From assembly GCA_052387675.1 (NCBI GenBank), contig JBQTIY010000002.1, positions 186,001 through 250,000 on the forward strand: DNA of 64,000 nucleotides, in the 5' to 3' direction. Below the pieces are notes generated by a model. It saw only the letters and a list, made by a program, of their open reading frames with translations, was not told the origin of the DNA and ran no database searches. Position 1 is the first letter of the stretch, and every line of letters begins with the position of its first letter. The position numbers and the translations under genes were made by a program. Of the stretch, positions 1 through 8,957 are shown piece by piece. The DNA is from JBQTIY01 sp052387675. GTDB taxonomy: Bacteria; Planctomycetota; B15-G4.

Positions 1-540
1 CGCGGCAGCCTCGTCCAGTGCGGCCAGCCGCAGGACGCGGCAGCGGCTGAGCAAGGCGGCATTGATGGAAAAGGCTGGATTCTCGGTCGTGGCGCCGATG
101 AGCGTGAGACGCCCATCCTCGACAGCGTGCAACAGGGCATCCTGCTGCCCCTTGTGAAAGCGGTGAATCTCATCGAGGAAGAGCAGCGTCGCGCGCCGTC
201 CGGCACCGAGGGCGCCTTCGGCCGTCGCGATGGCTTGGCGCACGTCCTCGACACCCGCACTGACTGCAGACAGCGCGACGAGTTCATAGCCGGCTTCCTG
301 CGCGAGCACGCGCGCGAGGCTGGTCTTGCCGGTGCCGGGCGGCCCCCAGAGCAGGAGCGAGCCCAGGCGCTGGCGCGCGACTTCGGTTCGCAGCAGACCG
401 CCCGGCCGCAGCAACTCGGTCTGACCGACGATTTCGCTGAGCGACCGAGGGCGCAGCCGCTCGGCCAGACTCGCGCGCGCTTCGGCGTCGCGACGGCCAG
501 CTGCCGCGAAGAGCGGATTTTCGATCGCACGCTTGCTCAT
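1..540 (-). CDS. rarA: Replication-associated recombination protein A (RarA/MgsA), 3' truncated by window edge
   Basis: This is the first 180 codons of a AAA+ ATPase; the gene runs off the left edge with no stop. Translating the minus strand gives a Walker A motif (GPPGTGKTS), a Walker B followed by the family hallmark LFLDEIHRFHKGQQD, and a sensor-1 segment IGATTENPAFSIN. These are diagnostic for RarA/MgsA (eukaryotic WRNIP1), a DNA-dependent ATPase that acts at stalled forks and gaps with SSB and RecA. The start is the ATG at 540 (MSKRAIENPLF). The gene is divergent from the OsmC gene. The AAA+ lid and C-terminal tetramerisation domain lie outside the window, so intactness cannot be judged. 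Confidence 0.93.
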   Translation of the reverse strand, partial: MSKRAIENPLFAAAGRRDAEARASLAERLRPRSLSEIVGQTELLRPGGLLRTEVARQRLGSLLLWGPPGTGKTSLARVLAQEAGYELVALSAVSAGVEDVRQAIATAEGALGAGRRATLLFLDEIHRFHKGQQDALLHAVEDGRLTLIGATTENPAFSINAALLSRCRVLRLAALDEAAA

Positions 541-571
541 GCATTGCTCGACGGGAAGAGGCCCACACTCC

Positions 572-578
572 TACTATA
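572..578. promoter_or_regulatory. Possible bidirectional -10 element between rarA and the OsmC gene
   Basis: The 63-nt divergent gap holds CTACTATACG. It reads TACTAT on the plus strand and TATAGT on the minus strand, each a good match to the sigma-70 -10 consensus. No convincing -35 box lies 16-18 nt away on either strand. This is only a candidate for a shared AT-rich promoter core in an otherwise GC-rich gap. Confidence 0.3.
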
Positions 579-603
579 CGGAGCCCTCCCGGAGACCTCC
601 GAC

Positions 604-1017
604 ATGGTGCGCATCGAGATCCGCTACGAAGGACAGTTGCGCTGCGAGGCCGTGCACGGTCCTTCAGGCGCCCGTCTGCTCACCGATGCTCCCGTGGATA
701 ACCATGGCCGCGGAGCCTCGTTCTCCCCCACCGACCTCCTGGCCACGGCCCTGGGCGCCTGCATGCTCACGATCATGGGCATCGTGGCCGAGCGCCACGC
801 GATCGACCTGCAGGGGGCCACCGTGCAGGTCGAGAAGGAAATGGTGCAGCAGCCCGTGCGGCGAGTCGGCCGGCTCGCGGTGGCCATTGCCGTGCCGCGC
901 GACCCGGGCCCTGAGGGTCGCCGTCTGCTCGAGCAGGCGGCGCAGCACTGCCCGGTGCACCAGAGCCTCGGTGCGGAGGTCCGTTGCGACGTGCGCTTTA
1001 GTTGGGGCGCAGCGTAA
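604..1017 (+). CDS. OsmC family peroxiredoxin-like protein
   Basis: A 137-residue protein of the OsmC/Ohr superfamily, thiol-dependent peroxidases that reduce organic hydroperoxides in the cytoplasm. Both catalytic cysteines are visible in their usual contexts: one in LGACMLTIMG early in the long helix, the other in QHCPVHQSLG near the C-terminus. The N-terminal SFSPTDLLATALGAC segment is typical of OsmC. The start is the ATG at 604, preceded by GGAG; a longer upstream reading frame is shadow coding opposite rarA. The last 20 nt overlap the convergent membrane-protein gene. The sequence does not separate OsmC from Ohr or the YhfA-type subfamily. Confidence 0.9.
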   Translation: MVRIEIRYEGQLRCEAVHGPSGARLLTDAPVDNHGRGASFSPTDLLATALGACMLTIMGIVAERHAIDLQGATVQVEKEMVQQPVRRVGRLAVAIAVPRDPGPEGRRLLEQAAQHCPVHQSLGAEVRCDVRFSWGAA

Positions 1018-2596
1018 GCCGCGCGATGTTGTTCGCTGAGGTCTTCTGAAAGTCGAGCGCGCCCCGCAGAGCCTGGCGAATCTCGGCGTGCAGCTTGGTC
1101 GCCCCGCGCGGCGGCGGATTCTGGTCCAGATAGACCGGCCGGCCCGCTTGCAACTGCCGCTGGGCGTACTGCAGCACGTGCTGCGGACTGCACACCGCTC
1201 CGTCGAGTTCCCGCCGCGCGGCTTGCTCGACAACCGGGCTGACGTGGGGTCCCAGGTAGAGCACTGAGCGCAACGGATGTCCCTCTCTCACGACGCCTTC
1301 GGCCAGACCAGGGTCGGCGGTCGTGATGAGCACGGCCGACTCCTCGAAGTCTTGCGAGGCCACCGCTAAGACGTCGTGATGTGCGATCGCATTGAGTTCG
1401 GTTTCGGTGGGCGGCAGCTCGTGGGCCAGGCTCCACGCCAGCAGCGCTGCACACAGACAGAGCGCCAGCCAGCCGCGACGCGGTCCGGCCACGCTGGTCA
1501 GGCCCACACCGGCCAACGCGGCGGTGAGCGGCACGCCCGGCAGCAGGTAGTTCGTGGAGCGAAAGGAGTACAGGCCGAGAAACACACCTTGAAAGAGCAG
1601 CGTGAGGACGGCCAAACGGGCCAGCCGCGCAGCGCGCTGATCCACTTGGCGCCGGCTCCAAACGACGAAGAGCCCGACGAGTGCGGCGGCAGCCATCCAG
1701 GAAGTCTGCAGGTCTGAGAAGCCGGCCAAGGCACGCGTCAAAACCCAGCGCTCTGCGGGGCGGTTCGGCGCACCCTCGGGCCAGAAGAGATTGCGCCACG
1801 AGAAGCCGAGTTCGTGCCCCCACACGGCGTAGCCCGTGGTCAGCGGCCCGCCGTAAACCCAGGTGTTGTGCAGGGCCACGAGCAATGCGCCGGCCGCCAG
1901 GCCCGCGCTGAGCTGCAGCAACCGAGGCATCCGCTCACGGCCGCCTCGTGCGGCGCCCAGCAACTCCGCCGCGAAGAGCGCCGCCGGAAACGTGAGATTT
2001 GCGTAGCGCAGCAGCAGCGAGACCGAGGCCAGCAGCCCCGCCAGAAAGAGCCTGCGCGGCTGAGTGCGCTCGGCGCCGCCTGTGTAGAGCAGGGCGACCA
2101 TCATGATCACTGCGCCCGTCGGAACCTGAGTCATGATCTGCCCGCTCATGTCCCGGAAGAGCGGAGCGGTGAGCAAGAGCAGCCCGGCGCAGAGACCCGC
2201 TGTCACCCCGCCGCCGAAGCGGCGCGCCAGGAGCGCCGACCCACCCAGCGCCAGCAGCGCAAAGCCGAGCACAGTCCAGGCTCCATGGCGCATGTCCGGC
2301 CCCAGCACGGCCAGCGGCGGCAGCAGCAGCACAGGCAGGCCGGCCGGGTAGTACCCGGGAATGTCCGACTCTCCAACACGAATCGTATTGCCGCGCCCCG
2401 CCAGCAGGCTCAGGGCCTGAGCGGTATAGCCCTGAATGTCGAAGAAGAGCGGAACTCGCTCACGCGGCACATAGAGCAGAGCGAAACCGGCCAGCAGCAG
2501 CAGCACGCCGGCCAGGAGGCCCCGGCGGCGCGCGCGCGACGCGCGAGCGGCAGTGTCCGCGTCGGACGCGACACCGCCCGCTGGCCCTGCGCTCAC
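998..2596 (-). CDS. Polytopic membrane protein, GT-C (GT39/ArnT-like) glycosyltransferase candidate
   Basis: 532 residues with about ten hydrophobic segments and a soluble C-terminal part of roughly 130 residues. The first periplasmic loop carries DIQGYTAQAL and a YYPAGLP stretch, reminiscent of the catalytic Asp loop in GT-C enzymes, which use polyprenyl-phosphate sugars. No finer family can be assigned by eye. The GTG start at 2596 overlaps the arginase stop (GTGA), so it is translationally coupled as the last gene of a four-gene operon (two radical SAM enzymes, arginase, this gene). Its 3' end overlaps the convergent OsmC gene by 20 nt. Confidence 0.7.
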   Translation of the reverse strand: MSAGPAGGVASDADTAARASRARRRGLLAGVLLLLAGFALLYVPRERVPLFFDIQGYTAQALSLLAGRGNTIRVGESDIPGYYPAGLPVLLLPPLAVLGPDMRHGAWTVLGFALLALGGSALLARRFGGGVTAGLCAGLLLLTAPLFRDMSGQIMTQVPTGAVIMMVALLYTGGAERTQPRRLFLAGLLASVSLLLRYANLTFPAALFAAELLGAARGGRERMPRLLQLSAGLAAGALLVALHNTWVYGGPLTTGYAVWGHELGFSWRNLFWPEGAPNRPAERWVLTRALAGFSDLQTSWMAAAALVGLFVVWSRRQVDQRAARLARLAVLTLLFQGVFLGLYSFRSTNYLLPGVPLTAALAGVGLTSVAGPRRGWLALCLCAALLAWSLAHELPPTETELNAIAHHDVLAVASQDFEESAVLITTADPGLAEGVVREGHPLRSVLYLGPHVSPVVEQAARRELDGAVCSPQHVLQYAQRQLQAGRPVYLDQNPPPRGATKLHAEIRQALRGALDFQKTSANNIARLTLRPN

Positions 2597-3534
2597 GTGC
2601 GCAGCGGGCCCATGACCTTTTTGCCTAGCGCGGAAGCCACGAGTTCGCAGACGAGCTGGCCCGTCGCGTTCGCATTGTCATGAATGGGATTCAGCTCCGC
2701 GATCTCCAGCGAAACCAGGCGTCCCGTATCGGCCACCATCTCCATGATCAAGTGCGACTCGCGCAGACTGAGGCCGCCGGCGACCGGAGTGCCCACGCCG
2801 GGCGCCACTTCCGGATCCACGGCATCGATGTCGAAGGAAACGTGCAGCGCCTCGGTGCCATCGGAAGCGCGTTCGATGGCCTCCTGCATGACGGCCGCCA
2901 TGCCCCGAGAATCCACCTTCATCATCTCGTAGTAGCTGATGCCGCTGCGCAGGACGATCTCGCGCTCGCCCTCGTCCACTTCCCGAATGCCGATCAGTGC
3001 GACATTGCGCGGGTCCACTTTGGGGGCATAGCCACCCAAGTTCACAAGTTCGGGGGCGCCATAACCGGTCACAGAGCCCAGCGGCATGCCGTGGATATTG
3101 CCCGTCGGGGAGGTCTCAGGCGTGTTCATGTCAGCGTGCGCATCGACCCAGATGACGCCGATCTTCCCGCCGCGCTTGCGAAAGTGCGAGGACACGCCGG
3201 TGATTGTTCCGATGGCCATCGAGTGATCCCCGCCGATGACGACGGGAATCTCGCCGTCGTCGAGCAGGCGTTCCACACGCAGCGCCAGCCGCTCGCAGGC
3301 GCGCAGGATCTCTTTGAGATAGCGCGGTCCCTTGCCAGGCGGACGGACCTCGGGAATCGGCACGCTGATATCGCCCGCATCCTGAAAGGTGTAGCCGAGC
3401 GCACGGATCCGCTTGGCGAGGCCGGCGTAGCGCACGGCCGACGGCCCCATGTCCACACCGCGGCGGCCCGCGCCGAGGTCCATGGGCACCCCGATGAGGC
3501 GCACCGACTTGCCAGGAATCGCGGGGCTCTTCAC
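2593..3534 (-). CDS. rocF: Arginase (RocF type)
   Basis: A ureohydrolase that splits arginine to ornithine and urea at a binuclear Mn centre. From the GTG start the protein has 313 residues. All metal ligands are present: His104 in GGDHS, Asp131/His133/Asp135 in DAHADMN, and Asp235/Asp237 in SFDIDAVDP. The segment SPTGNIHGMPLG is characteristic of true arginases rather than agmatinases. The GTG at 3534 is chosen because GAGGGG lies about 9 nt upstream and just after the stop of the preceding radical SAM gene; longer in-frame extensions run into that gene. It sits between radical SAM and membrane-protein genes, not in a recognisable arginine-catabolism operon, which makes its role here unclear. 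Confidence 0.93.
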   Translation of the reverse strand: MKSPAIPGKSVRLIGVPMDLGAGRRGVDMGPSAVRYAGLAKRIRALGYTFQDAGDISVPIPEVRPPGKGPRYLKEILRACERLALRVERLLDDGEIPVVIGGDHSMAIGTITGVSSHFRKRGGKIGVIWVDAHADMNTPETSPTGNIHGMPLGSVTGYGAPELVNLGGYAPKVDPRNVALIGIREVDEGEREIVLRSGISYYEMMKVDSRGMAAVMQEAIERASDGTEALHVSFDIDAVDPEVAPGVGTPVAGGLSLRESHLIMEMVADTGRLVSLEIAELNPIHDNANATGQLVCELVASALGKKVMGPLRT

Positions 3535-3547
3535 TGCGGAATGCCCC

Positions 3548-5215
3548 TCAGACTCCCATCGTGGCGGCGTCGCGCACGTTGTGAGTGGTCCCTTCGATGG
3601 CGACACCGGCCGCGCGGCTCTCGAGTTGCGGACCGCGCCGGACGCCAAGCGACTGCAGGACGCGCTTGCCCATGTCGTAGAGCTTGAACTCGACGGTCCA
3701 GCCGTAGCGCTGATTGCGCAGACGCCAGCCGGCCATCGCACGCAAGAAGCGGTGATAGGGCGTGCGGCCGCGCACGAGGCCGTCGAACCAAGGCACGAGG
3801 TAAGTGTAGCGGTGGTAGTCGCGCCGGATGGCCGGAGGCAGCAGCTCGAAGGTCTTGTTGCCGAACTTGTACTCGACCATCGAACCCCAGGTCTCGAACT
3901 CCATCGGCATCTCATAGCCGTTGCGGCGGGCATGTTCGCCAGACTCGGTGCCCGGCAGGGGACGATAGAGCAGCACTTCGCTGGTGCAGTTGGGGTAGCG
4001 CGTCTTCATCTCCGCGGCGAGCGTGAGCGTCGCGCGCATCGACTCCTCAGTCTCATCCGGGTAGCCAATGATCCAGAAAAGCCCGATCTTGATGTTGCGT
4101 TCCCACATCCGGCGCATGGCCTTGTCGACATTGCCGTCCTGAATGCCCTTGCGGATGTAGGCCTGCATCTCGGCCGTGGCCGTTTCGGCCCCCACCCACA
4201 TCATGTGGCAGCCGCTGTCGCGCATGAGGTCGAGCGTCTCGTCGCTGAACTTGACGATCGTCTCGACCTCGATGGTCGCGTTCCAATGGATGTTGACTTC
4301 GCGGTCGACGAGCTGCCGGCAGAACTCGCGGATGCGCTTCTCGTGCACGCCGAAGTTGGCGTCTTGAAAGCGCACGACATCAAAGTCGTACTGCTCCTTC
4401 AGCTCGACAATGCGATCCACGAGCGTCGTCGCGTTGAGCGCCTTCCAGCGCCGGTTGGTGACCATCGGCGAGCAGCAGAAGGAGCAGGGCTCCGGGCAGC
4501 CGTAGCTGCTGAAGTATGAGACGGCCCGGTAGGGCTTGCGCATGCTGTAGCCCGGCGGATCCGGGAAGCGGTAGCGCACCTTGGCGGTGCTGGCCTGGCG
4601 CTCCTGAACATCCAGATACTTGTCCACATCGATGAGGTCGAAGCGCGGAGCAGGCAAGCCGTCCAAGGCGACGACTTCGCGTGAGGGCGTCTTGTGCAGC
4701 TGACCGTTGCGCCAGAGGGCCAAGCCCTGCACGGTGTCCACCGGCTTGCCGTCGCGCACGGCGCAGAGCCACTCGGTGAAGGTCACCTCGCCCTGACCGA
4801 GACAGACCGCGTCGGCCAGATTGTTGCGCAGGAAAAGTTCGGGGGCCACCGAAGGAAACCAGCCGCCCCAGATGATCGGCAACTGGGGGTGGCGCTCGCG
4901 CACGAGCCGTGAAACCTCAGCTCCGTCGGCCACCTGGTAGCCCACGATGCAGGTGCTGCCGAAGGCGAAAGCGCCCTCCAGTTTCTCCCAGAGCTTGCCC
5001 ATGGGGTCCTGCTCGACCATCGAATCGATGATGTCGAAGGTGAAGCCCTGCTCCATCGCTGGCGCACAGATGTGCAAAAACTCCAGCGGCATGAGGTCAG
5101 CGCTGTAAGGCTGACCCAGTTTGGGATCGCCTCGTTCTGGGTAGTAGAGGACCACGCGCCGGCTGGGGCCGCCGGAGCGCTGAGTGCTGGAGGAACCGTT
5201 CGTGTTGCTGGTCAT
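3548..5215 (-). CDS. B12-binding-type radical SAM protein, copy 1
   Basis: 555 residues. The N-terminal part (about 20-165) looks like a cobalamin-binding Rossmann domain (GYQVADGAEVS, then IIWGGWFPS) and lacks the DxHxxG base-off motif. A radical SAM core follows with C240, C244 and C247 in GCPEPCSFCCSP, the CxxxCxxC cluster that binds [4Fe-4S]/SAM. The GYPDETEESMRATL segment is typical of this class. Such enzymes methylate or rearrange unactivated carbons; the substrate cannot be deduced. The C-terminal ~150 residues include arginine- and aromatic-rich helices. The gene is 13 nt downstream of a close paralog and 13 nt upstream of arginase, so it is in one operon with both. Confidence 0.85.
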   Translation of the reverse strand: MTSNTNGSSSTQRSGGPSRRVVLYYPERGDPKLGQPYSADLMPLEFLHICAPAMEQGFTFDIIDSMVEQDPMGKLWEKLEGAFAFGSTCIVGYQVADGAEVSRLVRERHPQLPIIWGGWFPSVAPELFLRNNLADAVCLGQGEVTFTEWLCAVRDGKPVDTVQGLALWRNGQLHKTPSREVVALDGLPAPRFDLIDVDKYLDVQERQASTAKVRYRFPDPPGYSMRKPYRAVSYFSSYGCPEPCSFCCSPMVTNRRWKALNATTLVDRIVELKEQYDFDVVRFQDANFGVHEKRIREFCRQLVDREVNIHWNATIEVETIVKFSDETLDLMRDSGCHMMWVGAETATAEMQAYIRKGIQDGNVDKAMRRMWERNIKIGLFWIIGYPDETEESMRATLTLAAEMKTRYPNCTSEVLLYRPLPGTESGEHARRNGYEMPMEFETWGSMVEYKFGNKTFELLPPAIRRDYHRYTYLVPWFDGLVRGRTPYHRFLRAMAGWRLRNQRYGWTVEFKLYDMGKRVLQSLGVRRGPQLESRAAGVAIEGTTHNVRDAATMGV

Positions 5216-5228
5216 GGAAGGTGGCTCG

Positions 5229-6788
5229 TCAGCGTGTCGAGACGTGGGAGGTCCAGAGCCGGTCCATCAGCCGGCGGGCGCGGTGATAGGCCTTGAACTC
5301 CACCGGCATGCCAAAGACACCGTGCCGCATGCGCCAACGCGCCGCCTGCATGAGGACCTTTTTGGTGAGGCCGGTAGCGCGGACATGGCCGTCGACCCAG
5401 GGCGCCAGGAAGTTGAACACCGACCAGTCGCGCAGCACGCGCGGAGGGATGGCGCCTTTCCAGGAGTCGACCTTGTACTCGAACATCTGGCCCCACTGCG
5501 CTGCCGTCGTGGGCGCCTCATAGCCCTTGTCGAGCGCATCCTGCCAGAGCGACGCGCCGGGAATCGGACGATAGGGGAACACATCCACCGAGGCATGCTC
5601 GAAGGTGTTCTTGATGGCGCGCGCCTCGTCGAGTGTGGCCCGCATCGACTCTTCGGTCTCGCCGGGATAGCCGATGATGTAGCTGCAGCCGGCCACGATG
5701 CCGCGCGAATCCAGACGCTCGATCGCGCGCAGAGTCTCGCCCGGCTTGATGCGCTTGCCGATGGCCTGCTGCATCTCCCAACTCGCGGCTTCGACGCCGG
5801 TGGGCACGATGTACAGCCCCGAGTCACGCATGAGGTCCAGCGTGCTGTCGCTGTACTGAGTCATTTGCTTGATTTCGATCGTGGCGTGCCAGGTCAGCTT
5901 GATGCCGCGCTTGAGCAGTCCTTCCGAGAAAGCCCGCGTGCGCTTCTCGCTGACGCCGAAGTTGGCATCCTGGAAACGCAGACCATGGAAAGGGTCCTTG
6001 GCCATGATCTCCTGAATGTGATCCAGAAGCTGCTCCGCCGGATACATCTTGTAGCGGCGCTCGGTCAGGCCGGGCGAGTTGCAGAAAGTGCACGGCTCCG
6101 GGCAGCCAAAGGAACTGTGGTAGCTGATCGCGGGATAGGCCGACTTGCCTGGCGGATCTGGGAAGCGATGCCGGATGCCGCGGCCATTGGGACTGCTTTC
6201 GATCGCGCACTGGCGCCGCTGTTCGGCGTAATAGCGCTGCAGGTCGATCACTTCGAACGGAGCGCGCGGATATTCCTCAAAGCCCACGACCGGCTGGCGT
6301 TCGGTGAAGAGCACATGGTCGTCGCGCAGCAGCGCCAGACCCTTGATGCCGTCCAGCGGCGTGTGGGCCTCGAAGGCGTCGAGCATGTTCCCGAAGGTGA
6401 TCTCGCCCTGCCCGATGCACACGGCATCCGCCGAGGCGCCGTTGAGGAACAACTCGGGCACCGCGGATGGGAACCAGCCGCCCCACCAAATGGCTAGGTG
6501 CGGATACTTCTCGCGCACGGCGTTGCTCACCGTCACGCCGTCCAGGATCTGGTAGCCCAGGATGCAGCTACTGCAAAACACCGAGGCGTCAGCGCAGGCA
6601 GCCAACACGGCCTCGAGCGGGCGCTCCTCGACCATCGCGTCGATGAGTTGCACCGTCCAGCCGCGCTGCAGCGCTGGGCCGGCGATCTGGATCAACTCCA
6701 GCGGCAAAAGGTCCGCAGAGATAAGTTCACCCTTCACCGGGTCGCCCCGGTGCGGGAGGTACATCACGACCTTCTTCTTTGACTTCAT
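5229..6788 (-). CDS. B12-binding-type radical SAM protein, copy 2 (tandem paralog)
   Basis: About 519 residues with the same architecture as its downstream neighbour: a cobalamin-binding-like N-domain (CILGYQILDGVTVS, IWWGGWFPS), a radical SAM core with CxxxCxxC in FGCPEPCTFCNSP (C229, C233, C236), and a helical C-terminal domain. Long stretches align with copy 1 without gaps, so the pair looks like a tandem duplication that has diverged. It is the first gene of the operon (this gene, copy 1, arginase, GT-C-like protein). ATG 6788 is chosen; an in-frame GTG at 6797 is possible, and neither has a clear ribosome-binding site. The reaction is unknown. Confidence 0.84.
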   Translation of the reverse strand: MKSKKKVVMYLPHRGDPVKGELISADLLPLELIQIAGPALQRGWTVQLIDAMVEERPLEAVLAACADASVFCSSCILGYQILDGVTVSNAVREKYPHLAIWWGGWFPSAVPELFLNGASADAVCIGQGEITFGNMLDAFEAHTPLDGIKGLALLRDDHVLFTERQPVVGFEEYPRAPFEVIDLQRYYAEQRRQCAIESSPNGRGIRHRFPDPPGKSAYPAISYHSSFGCPEPCTFCNSPGLTERRYKMYPAEQLLDHIQEIMAKDPFHGLRFQDANFGVSEKRTRAFSEGLLKRGIKLTWHATIEIKQMTQYSDSTLDLMRDSGLYIVPTGVEAASWEMQQAIGKRIKPGETLRAIERLDSRGIVAGCSYIIGYPGETEESMRATLDEARAIKNTFEHASVDVFPYRPIPGASLWQDALDKGYEAPTTAAQWGQMFEYKVDSWKGAIPPRVLRDWSVFNFLAPWVDGHVRATGLTKKVLMQAARWRMRHGVFGMPVEFKAYHRARRLMDRLWTSHVSTR

Positions 6789-6935
6789 GCTGCGCACCGC
6801 TGCCCAAGGTGAGGAGGATCGCGGAGTTTACCATCGACCTGCCGATCCGATGGTCAGACAGTATCGGCTGCAGCCCGGCCCCGACCCGCAGACCAACGCC
6901 AAGATCCCGAGAAGCTGAGCGGACCGACCCGTCAG

Positions 6936-8411
6936 ATGAGCCGTCACGCACTCCCTGAGGAACGCTGGCCCAGCGCGGCCGAGGCTGAGCACAGCCGTCT
7001 CTTCTCACCCCTGGAATTGGCGAGTGGATTGCGCCTCGAGGCGCGCACCTGGGTCCCGGCCATGGTGCCCTGGCGTGCCACAGAATCGGGCCAGGTCACG
7101 CCACAGGTCATCGACTGGTACCGACGCTTCGCACGAGGTCAGCCGGCCGTGCTTGTGGTGGAAGCCACCGGGATCCGTGATGTTCCTAGCGGCCCCCTTC
7201 TGCGCATCGGACACGACCGTTTCGTGCCGGGCCTGGCCAAAATCGTCTCAGCGGTGGCTGAGGCGAGCGCCGGGCAAACCCGGCTCTTCATTCAGATTCT
7301 CGATTTTCTGGCCGTGCGCCGGCGCCCGGAGCCACAGCGCTTTCTGGGCGAGTTTCTCAGGATCACCGAAGCGCACCGCCGGCTGCTGAGCGAGGTGGAT
7401 CCAGTGCTGGCCGGAGCGGATGAGAGCGGCCTGCGCGCAGCGCTCCTGCGCAGCTCTCCTGAGGAGCTGCAGCGCGTGCTCTCGGCCCGCGAGTGGGAAG
7501 CGCTGCAGCGCGGCGAGCGGGAACGCGTGACCGATCTCGACCGGCCGCACATCGCCGGCCTGCCGGCGGTGCTGCCCGGCCTCTTCGCCGACGCCGCCGA
7601 GCGAGCCCGGCAAGCGGGATTCGACGGCGTGGAGATCCACGCCGCACACGCTTACACCCTGGCCTCCTTTCTCTCGCGCCTGAATGACCGCACCGACGGC
7701 TACGGCAGCTCACTGGAGGCCCGGGTCCGACTGCCGCTGGACGTTGTGGCGGCCGTGCGGGCCCGGGTCGGAACCAAGTTCTGCGTCGGACTGCGCATGC
7801 TTGGCGAGGAGGGTCTGCGCGGCGGCAGCGACGTCTCCGACGCGCAGTTCTATGCGCTGGCCTTGGCGCGCGCCGGCCTGGATTTCCTCTCGATCTCGCG
7901 CGGAGGCAAGTTCGAAGACGCACGGCAGCCGCGCGTCGGCGAGGCGGTCTATCCCTACACGGGGCCGAGCGGACACCTCTGCATGCCCTCGGTCTTCGAC
8001 AGCGAGCCGCCCTTCGGTCGCAATCTCGGACTCGCTGCGGCGATCCGCGCAAGCCTGCGAGTCGCCGGACTCACGACTCCCATCGTGGCCTCAGGCGGCA
8101 TCAACAGTTTCACTCTGGCGGAAGCTGCGCTGCGCAGCGGTCAGGCCGATCTCATCGGCGCGGCCCGGCAATCACTCGCTGATCCGGATTGGTTTCGCAA
8201 ACTGCGCGCAGGGCGCGGCGAGGCCATCGTGCGCTGCCTTTACACCAACTACTGCGAAGCACTGGATCAGCAGCACAAGCAGGTCACCTGTCAACTCTGG
8301 GACCGCTTGCTGGATGGCGAAGCCAATGTGCCGCTGTCAGCCGACGGGCATCGGCGCCTCGTGGCGCCGACCGGCGACTGGAGCCCGCGTGAAAGGCCGC
8401 GCGCCCCGTAG
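6936..8411 (+). CDS. NADH:flavin oxidoreductase / Old Yellow Enzyme family protein
   Basis: 491 residues forming an FMN-binding TIM barrel. The family signature is clear: a GFDGVEIHAAHAYTL strand with the paired His residues that contact substrate, followed by LNDRTDGYGSS and ARVRLPLDVV. The phosphate-binding end (SGGINS, then DLIGAARQSLADP) is also present. OYE-family enzymes reduce activated C=C bonds with NAD(P)H. The C-terminal segment RCLYTNYCEALDQQHKQVTC resembles the Cys-containing region of larger 2,4-dienoyl-CoA-reductase-type relatives, but no FAD/NAD domain follows. It stands alone, divergent from the radical SAM operon across a 147-nt gap. Confidence 0.88.
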   Translation: MSRHALPEERWPSAAEAEHSRLFSPLELASGLRLEARTWVPAMVPWRATESGQVTPQVIDWYRRFARGQPAVLVVEATGIRDVPSGPLLRIGHDRFVPGLAKIVSAVAEASAGQTRLFIQILDFLAVRRRPEPQRFLGEFLRITEAHRRLLSEVDPVLAGADESGLRAALLRSSPEELQRVLSAREWEALQRGERERVTDLDRPHIAGLPAVLPGLFADAAERARQAGFDGVEIHAAHAYTLASFLSRLNDRTDGYGSSLEARVRLPLDVVAAVRARVGTKFCVGLRMLGEEGLRGGSDVSDAQFYALALARAGLDFLSISRGGKFEDARQPRVGEAVYPYTGPSGHLCMPSVFDSEPPFGRNLGLAAAIRASLRVAGLTTPIVASGGINSFTLAEAALRSGQADLIGAARQSLADPDWFRKLRAGRGEAIVRCLYTNYCEALDQQHKQVTCQLWDRLLDGEANVPLSADGHRRLVAPTGDWSPRERPRAP

Positions 8412-8417
8412 AGCGGC

Positions 8418-8957
8418 CTAGTTGGCGGAGGGATCGCGCCCGCCCAGAGCCATCCAGGAATAGCGGCCCCCCAGTTCGCGCAGCACGCGCACCCAGAGCT
8501 CACCGGACGGCACGTCGAAGACATGCTCGGCGCGGGCCGGGGCGATGATCCAGCTGCCTTCCGCGATCTCGCTCTCCAGCTGCGCCGGTCCCCAGCCTGC
8601 ATAGCCGAGATAGGCGCGCACCTGTGCCGGACCGAGCTGACTGTCCAAGAGTTCGTCGAGCGGCGCGCCCACGGCGACCTCCTCCAGCACGGGACGCCCC
8701 AGTTCGGAGGCCCGCGCCACGAACTGCAGCGCCTCGGGCTGCACGGGCCCGCCGAGGTAGAGCGGAATCGCGCGGCCCTTCGCCGGCACGTCCTCGAGCA
8801 CGTCCCCGAGCGAGCGCTCCGCGGGCCGGTTGAGCACCAAGCCGAAACTGCCTTCATCGTCGTGAGCAATGACCAGGACCACGGAGCGCGCAAAATTGGG
8901 ATCTTGGAGTTGCTGGCTCGCCACGAGCAGACAGCCGCGTGCCAGCGCCGCGCCCAT
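8418..8957 (-). CDS. yqgE: YqgE/AlgH family protein
   Basis: A 179-residue protein of the UPF0301 (YqgE/AlgH) family. Recognisable blocks are the N-terminal RGCLLVASQQLQDPNFARSV, VLNRPAERSLGDVL, the LGGPVQPEAL turn and GYAGWGPAQLESEI. The biochemical role is unknown; in Pseudomonas the homolog affects alginate regulation. Start ATG 8957 gives the normal family length and overlaps the upstream methyltransferase stop by one base (TGATG), implying coupled translation. Longer in-frame starts would lie inside that methyltransferase gene. Confidence 0.9.
   Translation of the reverse strand: MGAALARGCLLVASQQLQDPNFARSVVLVIAHDDEGSFGLVLNRPAERSLGDVLEDVPAKGRAIPLYLGGPVQPEALQFVARASELGRPVLEEVAVGAPLDELLDSQLGPAQVRAYLGYAGWGPAQLESEIAEGSWIIAPARAEHVFDVPSGELWVRVLRELGGRYSWMALGGRDPSAN

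Noticed and set aside
998..6797. RiPP cluster (radical SAM plus peptide arginase)
   Set aside because: No small precursor ORF fits in the 13-nt gaps or upstream, and the arginase resembles ordinary RocF.
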